Source: ATZT02 sp038124905 | GTDB taxonomy: Bacteria; Actinomycetota; Actinomycetes; S36-B12; UBA5976 | Assembly: GCA_038124905.1 (NCBI GenBank) | Contig: JAYPCW010000048.1 | Span: forward strand, 1 to 8,586 | DNA: 8,586 nt | Direction: 5' to 3' | Shown here: in pieces, positions 1-5,380 of the stretch | Layout of the letters: each line of letters opens with the position of its first letter | Numbering within the stretch: the first letter of the stretch is position 1 | Program-made: the position numbers and the translations under genes | The notes under the pieces: generated by a model | What the model was told of the DNA's origin: nothing | Databases searched by the model: none | The model's input: the letters and a program-made list of their open reading frames with translations, nothing else

Positions 1-759
1 TCACAAGTTCAATTACCAATGGTTTCTGTGGCAACGAATTTGGCACATGATGGTATTGCTTCTCCGGTTAGCATTTTAGAATTAAATGGCGGTCGCGGAT
101 CTTTTGGTGTTACTTCACCTGTAGCGGTCATTATTGATTTAGGAATTGTCAAGAAAGCTCCTGAGCGGTATATCCGAGCTGGTATTGGCGATGTTTTAAG
201 TAATCTCTCTGCGGTAAAAGATTGGGAGCTCGCACAAAGCTTAGGTTTAGAAAAAGTAGATGGGTTAGCAGCTAGCTTGGCGAGAACTAGTGCAGAAGCC
301 CTAATTGGCAGAACAGACTCTATTGACAGCGATGATTTTCTGGTAGTTCTTGCCGAAGCCTTGGTTTTATCAGGGATCGCCATGGGAATGGCTGGATCAT
401 CTAGACCCTGCAGTGGCGCTTGCCATGAGATTTCCCATTCAATTGATGAGTTGTTTCCAAATAGAACTCAGCCTCATGGTGAACAAGTTGGGGTTGGCGC
501 CTTATTCGCAACTTTTTTGCGGGAAGCTGATGAAAGATTTGCCGAATTAGCTTTTGCTTTGGCGCAACATAACTTACCAGTTAATTCTCAAGACTTAGGT
601 TTCACTAGTGAAGAATTTGCCCAAGCTATTTTTAAGGCCCCTGAAACACGTCCAGAAAGATTTACGATTTTAGAGCACTTAGCACTAGATGAAAAACAAA
701 TTCTAATTAAAGTAAAGGAATTCGAAGCCTCTGTCGATAGCTTGCAGTTAAAAAATTAA
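1..759 (+). CDS. sn-glycerol-1-phosphate dehydrogenase / iron-containing alcohol dehydrogenase family protein, C-terminal part
   Basis: The reading frame is open to the left edge and ends at TAA 757-759, giving 252 visible codons. Family members are roughly 350 residues, so about the first 100 (most of the NAD(P)-binding half) lie outside. An ATG at 19 is not a credible start, because it falls inside the conserved run VSVATNLAHDGIASP. Numbering codons from base 1, the likely metal ligands are Asp64 in AGIGD (190-192), His142 in SGACHEISH (424-426) and His159 in HGEQVGVG (475-477). They match the Asp/His/His site of the glycerol and glycerol-1-phosphate dehydrogenases. The family reduces dihydroxyacetone phosphate to sn-glycerol-1-phosphate in the cytoplasm. 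Archaea use this for lipids and Bacillus AraM for a prenyl ether lipid. In this organism the substrate is not proven, and a generic polyol dehydrogenase is possible. The gene converges on nhaA. Confidence 0.85.
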   Translation, partial: SQVQLPMVSVATNLAHDGIASPVSILELNGGRGSFGVTSPVAVIIDLGIVKKAPERYIRAGIGDVLSNLSAVKDWELAQSLGLEKVDGLAASLARTSAEALIGRTDSIDSDDFLVVLAEALVLSGIAMGMAGSSRPCSGACHEISHSIDELFPNRTQPHGEQVGVGALFATFLREADERFAELAFALAQHNLPVNSQDLGFTSEEFAQAIFKAPETRPERFTILEHLALDEKQILIKVKEFEASVDSLQLKN

Positions 760-762
760 TTT
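753..762. other. Convergent stop-codon overlap inside a 10-base palindrome
   Basis: The + strand dehydrogenase stops with TAA at 757-759 and the minus-strand nhaA stops with TAA read from 758 to 756. The two coding regions therefore share four bases (756-759, TTAA). The surrounding AAATTAATTT is a perfect palindrome centred on that overlap. No intergenic DNA remains for a separate terminator. The overlap is read directly from the sequence; any function is unknown. Confidence 0.9.
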
Positions 763-1994
763 GCTAAACGAGCTTTTCTTTTTTCTCTTAAGCGCCGACT
801 TTGCATCAATGAAATTGCAGCTAAGGCACTAAACAAGCTTGCCAGCAAAATACCAATCTTTGCGGAGGCGTTCTCACTAGTGCCAGGCTCAAAAGATAAT
901 TCACCTATCAACAAAGAAACGGTGAAGCCGATTCCAGCTAAAAATCCGGCAGCAGTTACATCTTTCCACGTTAAGTTTTCGCTCAACCGCGCTCTTGTAA
1001 ATTTAGTGATTAGATATGTTGAAGCCAAAACTCCAACTGGTTTACCAATAAATAAACCAAGGACAATAGCAAGAGAAATACCACTACCAGCTTCTGCCAA
1101 ACTTATTTCTCTAACATCTACTCCGGCGGCAGTGAAAGCAAAGATTGGGATTGCGAAACCAACACTAATTGGACGCACTTTATGCTCAGCTACTTCTGCA
1201 GGAGATTCTTTTTCATTTTTGAATTTGGTGTTTCTAGTTAATAGCGCTATCGCAACGCCAGCGACTGTTGCATGGACACCTGAAAGATAAGTTGCCCACC
1301 AAATAGTTACTCCTAAAGGTACTAAAAAATACCAACGAGTTATATTTAATTTTTGCAATACTGCATATAAGGCAAGCAACCCCACTGTTACTAAGAGCAT
1401 TGTTTGATTTAAATCAGAAGTATAGAAAATTGCGATCACTGTAATAGCTGCTAAATCATCAACAACAGCAAGTGTCAATAAAAACGCTCTTAAAGATGCC
1501 GGCAGGTGTTTGCCAGCGACTGCCAATACCGCAAGGGCAAATGCTATGTCGGTAGCAATTGGGATTGCCCAACCGACTAGATATTCTGGACGGTCTCTTA
1601 ACATGACAACAAAAATCAGAGCAGGCACAGCCATTCCGGCAATCGCGGCAGTGATTGGCACTAAGGCCTGACGAGGATTAGCCAAAGAACCATGAACTAA
1701 TTCGTGTTTTAACTCTAAGCCAGCTACAAGAAAGAATATTGCTAGCAAACCATCTGCGGCCCAATGCGATATCGACATTCTTAAGCCAAGAGATTCTGGA
1801 CCAATTTTTGTGCTTATAAAGGAGCCGTACCAATCACTAAGCATTGAATTGGCAAAGACAAAAGCCAGAATTGCCCCACCGATTAAAAAAACTCCGCCCC
1901 AGGTTTCATCGGTGAAAACGCGTTTTAACCAGCGAGCTTCTTCTTTATCGATTTCGTGAAAGACTAATTCTTTTTCATCTTTTGCCATAGCCAT
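756..1994 (-). CDS. nhaA: Na+/H+ antiporter NhaA
   Basis: 412 residues, close to the usual NhaA length of about 390-430. NhaA is an inner-membrane antiporter that exports Na+ (or Li+) in exchange for two H+ and supports pH and sodium homeostasis. A charged cytoplasmic N-terminus (about 1-30) precedes a series of hydrophobic helices. Signature segments are FFLVAGLELKHELVHGSL (87-104), IPIATDIAFALAV (144-156), LTLAVVDDLAAI (173-184), SGVHATVAGV (238-247), IGKPVG (316-321) and GFTVSLLIGELSF (356-368). Asp149 corresponds to E. coli Asp133, Asp179/Asp180 to the ion-binding pair Asp163/Asp164, and Lys318 to Lys300. The tail is basic (RRLREKRKAR). The protein has no cysteine. Start: ATG at 1992-1994; a second ATG two codons on (1986-1988) is equally possible, and neither has a good Shine-Dalgarno. 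It is the last gene of the minus-strand run, 45 bases after the hydrolase. Confidence 0.96.
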   Translation of the reverse strand: MAMAKDEKELVFHEIDKEEARWLKRVFTDETWGGVFLIGGAILAFVFANSMLSDWYGSFISTKIGPESLGLRMSISHWAADGLLAIFFLVAGLELKHELVHGSLANPRQALVPITAAIAGMAVPALIFVVMLRDRPEYLVGWAIPIATDIAFALAVLAVAGKHLPASLRAFLLTLAVVDDLAAITVIAIFYTSDLNQTMLLVTVGLLALYAVLQKLNITRWYFLVPLGVTIWWATYLSGVHATVAGVAIALLTRNTKFKNEKESPAEVAEHKVRPISVGFAIPIFAFTAAGVDVREISLAEAGSGISLAIVLGLFIGKPVGVLASTYLITKFTRARLSENLTWKDVTAAGFLAGIGFTVSLLIGELSFEPGTSENASAKIGILLASLFSALAAISLMQSRRLREKRKARLAN

Positions 1995-2039
1995 AAAATA
2001 CCCAACAGGTAAGCAAGCCGCATTCTCACGCTGGCTTAG
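1995..2039 (-). other. Intergenic spacer between the hydrolase gene and nhaA
   Basis: At 45 bases this is the largest gap in the window. It contains an imperfect stem (AAGCC 2015-2019 with GGCTT 2033-2037, 13-base loop). No T-tract follows it on the minus strand, so it is not a convincing terminator. TATTTT sits directly before the nhaA ATG but has no -35 partner at a normal distance. I see no confident promoter, so nhaA may be read through from upstream or have its own leaderless transcript. Confidence 0.5.
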
Positions 2040-3551
2040 CTACTTGCAGGTTAAGTCTTTTTCAGGGATTTTCTTAGAGACAAAAAAGTCATCAACTACT
2101 TGATCGATGCAATCTGATCCAGTCATATAAGCAGTATGACCGTCGCCATCTAGCGTGAGCAAGATCGCATTTTCAAGTTGCTCAACTAAAGCTACGGACC
2201 ATTTATAAGGAGTTGCAGGGTCGTTTAAAGTTCCAACTACCAAGATTGGATTAGTACCAGCTGCCTTCAAAATAAAATCATCTGTTTCAGCTGCGGGCCA
2301 ATAACCACATGCCAAGTTTGACCAAGCAAGATAATCACCAAATATTGGAGCTTGCTCCTTCCACTCAGCTGCTAATTCTCGAACCGCGTCTGCATCATCA
2401 GATGCGGGTTTGTCAAAACAATTTATTGCATAAATTGCTTCTGAAATATTACTTGCAAAAGTTCCATCTGAATTTCTCTCGTTGAATAAATCATTTACAT
2501 ATAAAAATAATGAACCATCTCCATCGAAAGCGGCATTAAATGCATCTCGTAAGAACGGCCAATAATTTTTTGAATACAAAAATGCTGCAATCGAGTAAGT
2601 TGCCATAGCTTGAGTTAAATCTCGCTTTGGATCTTCTGTTGGTATGGGATTTTGATCTAACTCTGAAAGAAATTTCAGAATTTCGCTTCTGGCTATTTCG
2701 GTATTACCCTGAAAAGGACAATCTTGATTTGTAAAGCAATCGGTTAAAAACCTATCAAGTGCGTTCTCTAAGCCGAGAGCTTGTTCAAAAGAAAGAGTCT
2801 TGGAATCAATTTGTGGATCAACGCCACCATCTAGTACAAATTGCCCAACGGTTTCCGGAAACATATCAGCATAAGTAGCACCTAAAAACGAACCGTAAGA
2901 AACTCCCAAAAAGTCTAATTTATCTTCATTTAATATCGCTCTAATTACGTCCATATCTCTTGCGGCATTTCTGGTACCGATGTGAGCTACTAAATTATTT
3001 TCATTCTTCTCACATCCAGCAGCCATCTGTTTTGTTAGCTCTAAAAAGTCTGCAACTTCTTGATCTGTGTCTGGGGTGCCGTCGAAAGCTAAGAAATAAT
3101 CAAGCTCTTCATCTGTCAGGCAATCAATTGGATTAGAAATCCCTACTCCCCTAGGGTCAAAAGCAACAACATCAAAATTTTCTAATAGATTTTTTGAAAA
3201 AACCTCTTGGGAATAAGCTAAATAGCTAATTCCAGAAGCTCCTGGGCCTCCAGGGTTAAACAACAGACTTCCGATTTTGTTTTTTTCTGCAGGCAACTTT
3301 GCTAAATGAATTTGAATAGTGATTCCAGATGGCTCTTGGTAATTTAGCGGAACTGCAATTGAAGTACATAAAACTCCTGACAAATCTTCACAAGGCTCCC
3401 ATGTAACAATTTGTTGATAAAAGTCAGACAAGTCAGTAATTGGTGCACTGGCAGTTGGGGTAACGGTAATTGCTTCTGGAGTAGTTGGCTCCTGAGTAGA
3501 ACAAGCAGCTAACAAAAGTGAAAACGCTATTAAGGTGAAAATCTTTTTCAT
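2040..3551 (-). CDS. TAP-like alpha/beta-hydrolase lipoprotein (tripeptidyl aminopeptidase family)
   Basis: 503 residues. The N-terminus (MKK, hydrophobic core, LLAAC) is a lipoprotein signal peptide. The lipobox is Leu14-Ala-Ala-Cys17, so the mature protein should be lipid-anchored outside the membrane. A Thr/Pro/Ala-rich linker (about 18-38) follows. The alpha/beta-hydrolase fold shows the oxyanion region NPGGPGASG (99-107), AFDPRGVG (130-137), nucleophile Ser218 in GVSYGS (216-221), likely acid Asp444 in GTLNDPATP (440-448) and His472 in DGDGHTAY (468-475). The C-terminal part (about 390-495) resembles the TAP-like domain. The family includes Streptomyces tripeptidyl aminopeptidases and mycobacterial Hip1/CaeA-type serine hydrolases. 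They remove short peptides or act as esterases; the substrate here is unknown. Ten cysteines follow the lipid-anchored one (54, 62, 144, 180, 272, 278, 378, 415, 481, 502), suggesting several disulfides. It starts 12 bases after holB without a clear Shine-Dalgarno. Confidence 0.92.
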   Translation of the reverse strand: MKKIFTLIAFSLLLAACSTQEPTTPEAITVTPTASAPITDLSDFYQQIVTWEPCEDLSGVLCTSIAVPLNYQEPSGITIQIHLAKLPAEKNKIGSLLFNPGGPGASGISYLAYSQEVFSKNLLENFDVVAFDPRGVGISNPIDCLTDEELDYFLAFDGTPDTDQEVADFLELTKQMAAGCEKNENNLVAHIGTRNAARDMDVIRAILNEDKLDFLGVSYGSFLGATYADMFPETVGQFVLDGGVDPQIDSKTLSFEQALGLENALDRFLTDCFTNQDCPFQGNTEIARSEILKFLSELDQNPIPTEDPKRDLTQAMATYSIAAFLYSKNYWPFLRDAFNAAFDGDGSLFLYVNDLFNERNSDGTFASNISEAIYAINCFDKPASDDADAVRELAAEWKEQAPIFGDYLAWSNLACGYWPAAETDDFILKAAGTNPILVVGTLNDPATPYKWSVALVEQLENAILLTLDGDGHTAYMTGSDCIDQVVDDFFVSKKIPEKDLTCK

Positions 3552-3563
3552 ATTTATTTGATT

Positions 3564-4730
3564 CTAGGCTCTAGCTAATTGAATCATCATTGCTTCTAAA
3601 ACCAAAAGCGGTGAGGCTTCACTAGGCAAGAGGTTTCTTGCTTCATCAACTGCTTCAAGTCTTTTAATCGTTGAATCAAGTTTGGAGCTTGCAGCCATTT
3701 TTTCAATTGATCCACGCTGCTCTTCATGAAAAAGTTCTAAGCCTGCCCCGGCTTGCACTGTCAAAACATCTCGATAAAAAGCCGCGATCTCTACCAAAGC
3801 GAGATCTAATCTATCTCTTGAGATTCTTTTGTTTCTAGCTTTTTGATCTTTTGCTAATTCCTTCATTGCTGAAGAAGACATTCTTTGAATCTTGGTTTTA
3901 CTTAATCCAACCGCACCCGAACCATAACTTTCTAAAAGTTGCTCTTGTTCAATTTTGTCTAAATTTTCAGTTTCTCGCTCAGCTTCATTGCTAGTAATTT
4001 CAAATAATTCTGCTGCCGCCTTAAAGCAGCTTGGTAAATCTGATAACTCAAAAGGCAATTGTAAAATTTTTCGCCTAATTTCTCTTAAATTTTCATCCAG
4101 CGCTAATAGTTTTGCTCTACCCACATGTCCTAGCGCGGCTGCCGCCGAAAACTTTGCCATTGCCGGATCTACGCCATCACGCGTCTTTAGTAGCTCAGCT
4201 ATTTCATCAAAAGGTGGCATTCTCAAATTAACCATGCGACAACGAGAGCGAATCGTCGAAATTACATCTTGACTACTTGGCGCTAACAAAATCCACATGG
4301 TATTTCGCGCGGGCTCTTCTATTGATTTTAAAAGTGCGTTAGCGGCCACGGTAGTTAATCGATCAGCATCTTCCAAAATTAAAATATTCCATTGACCTAT
4401 AGCCGGAATTAAAGCAGAGCCTTGCATTAAATCTTTCACTTCATCAACACCGTAAGTGAGACCTGACGGCAAAATAGTTTTTACATCAGGATGACTGCCA
4501 TTTAAAACCGACTTACAAGTTGCGCATTCCCCGCAGCCAGATTTTTCGCATTGAAGTGCTGCAGCAAAAAGTTTTGCTGCTGTGCTCCTGCCGCTCCCTG
4601 GTGGGCCAGTGATTAACCAACTTTGTGAAAATCCAGCCGTAGTTTTGCCATTTGCATTTAATAAGGAATCTTTTGCTGCTTGCTGCAAGCTTCTAATAGC
4701 TAGATCTTGTCCAATTAATTCTTGCCACAT
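3564..4730 (-). CDS. holB: DNA polymerase III subunit delta' (clamp loader)
   Basis: 388 residues, typical for actinobacterial delta'. In the clamp-loader complex, delta' works with DnaX (gamma/tau) and delta to place the beta clamp on primed DNA. The AAA+ module starts at residue 1 (WQELIGQDLAIRSLQQA). It has a P-loop GPPGSGRST (42-50), a zinc site Cys61-x4-Cys66-x2-Cys69-x2-Cys72, a Walker B-like ILILEDADRL (116-125), sensor-region residues ALLKSIEEP (132-140), and the SRC motif Ser162-Arg163-Cys164 that acts on the neighbouring subunit's ATP site. The remainder is helical lid and collar. The P-loop has Arg48 instead of Lys, consistent with delta' often being catalytically degenerate. DnaX is the main alternative, but the degenerate P-loop, short length and position after tmk favour HolB. 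The ATG directly abuts the tmk stop (TAAATG), which suggests translational coupling. Confidence 0.95.
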   Translation of the reverse strand: MWQELIGQDLAIRSLQQAAKDSLLNANGKTTAGFSQSWLITGPPGSGRSTAAKLFAAALQCEKSGCGECATCKSVLNGSHPDVKTILPSGLTYGVDEVKDLMQGSALIPAIGQWNILILEDADRLTTVAANALLKSIEEPARNTMWILLAPSSQDVISTIRSRCRMVNLRMPPFDEIAELLKTRDGVDPAMAKFSAAAALGHVGRAKLLALDENLREIRRKILQLPFELSDLPSCFKAAAELFEITSNEAERETENLDKIEQEQLLESYGSGAVGLSKTKIQRMSSSAMKELAKDQKARNKRISRDRLDLALVEIAAFYRDVLTVQAGAGLELFHEEQRGSIEKMAASSKLDSTIKRLEAVDEARNLLPSEASPLLVLEAMMIQLARA

Positions 4731-5378
4731 TTAAATTAACTTTTCGACTCGATCTTGAATTTGCCGAGCTATCTCATCAATTGGCAATTGAGCATCGATG
4801 ACTAAGTATTTTTCAGGATTCATTGCTGCTAATTCCAAATATGCTTTATTCACTTTTTCATGAAATTCTTTTGATTCTCGATCAAGGCGGTCTTTTCTAT
4901 TGAGACGTGATTGCCCAACTTCAACATCAATATCTAAAACAATTATTAAATTTGGCAAAATACCGTCAACTGCCCATAGTGAAATATTTTTTATATTTTC
5001 TATTCCTAAATTCCTGGCAACTCCCTGATAAGCAACCGATGAATCAATATGTCGATCACCAATAACAATTTTGTTGGCTGTTAAAGCTGGGCGAATTAAC
5101 GTGTGCATGTGATGCGCCCGATCTGCCGCAAATAGCAATGCTTCACTTTTTGGATCTACTTCAACTTCAGTTTGTTCTAAAAGCCAGTCACGAATTGACT
5201 TGCCCATGACAGTGCCGCCAGGCTCGCGAGTTACCAAAACTTCTCTATTTTTTGACCTTAAAAATTCTGCTAATTTTTCGATTTGAGTTGTTTTACCAGC
5301 ACCGTCCCCGCCTTCAAAAACTATAAATAGGCCAGGAAGTTTTTCAGGGGTAGGAATCTCAAGTTGGCTAAAACTCAT
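4731..5378 (-). CDS. tmk: Thymidylate kinase (dTMP kinase)
   Basis: 215 residues, the normal size of a stand-alone enzyme (some actinobacterial versions are longer fusions). It phosphorylates dTMP to dTDP with ATP in the cytoplasm, the step both dTTP routes share. Motifs in order: P-loop FEGGDGAGKTTQ (21-32), TREPGGT (50-56) in the dTMP site, LLFAADRAHH (81-90), DRHIDSSVAYQG (108-119) carrying the DR motif, and the LID region RKDRLDRESKEFHEKV (161-176). The DR motif is followed by His where Tyr is common, a modest variation. There is no cysteine. The 14 residues before the conserved GLFIVFEGGDG core are slightly long. The ATG at 5376-5378 is retained because it lies two bases after the topA stop. 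A GAGG lies 13 bases upstream, a weak ribosome site, so coupling to topA is likely. Confidence 0.96.
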   Translation of the reverse strand: MSFSQLEIPTPEKLPGLFIVFEGGDGAGKTTQIEKLAEFLRSKNREVLVTREPGGTVMGKSIRDWLLEQTEVEVDPKSEALLFAADRAHHMHTLIRPALTANKIVIGDRHIDSSVAYQGVARNLGIENIKNISLWAVDGILPNLIIVLDIDVEVGQSRLNRKDRLDRESKEFHEKVNKAYLELAAMNPEKYLVIDAQLPIDEIARQIQDRVEKLI

Positions 5379-5380
5379 AC

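Noticed and set aside
19..21. ATG as the start of the dehydrogenase
   Set aside because: The frame is open upstream to base 1, and the ATG sits in the middle of a conserved family block, so the true start is outside the window.
9..383. Minus-strand open frame of 124 codons
   Set aside because: It lies wholly antisense to the dehydrogenase, which has clear family motifs. The antisense protein is low-complexity Ser/Ala/Lys-rich with no recognisable domain.
745..790. Possible intrinsic terminator at the convergent junction
   Set aside because: A GCT/AGC stem of only three base pairs precedes a T-rich run on the + strand, and the T-rich run is explained by Lys/Arg codons of nhaA. It is too weak to call.
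880..1290. Plus-strand open frame of 136 codons inside nhaA
   Set aside because: It is a shadow of the nhaA coding frame. The protein shows no domain and has no ribosome site.
1995..2025. Promoter before nhaA
   Set aside because: TATTTT is present directly before the ATG, but no TTGACA-like element lies 15-19 bases upstream of it.
2015..2037. Hairpin AAGCC/GGCTT between the hydrolase gene and nhaA
   Set aside because: It has a five-pair stem with a 13-base loop and no T-tract next to it, so neither a terminator nor a known regulatory element can be supported.
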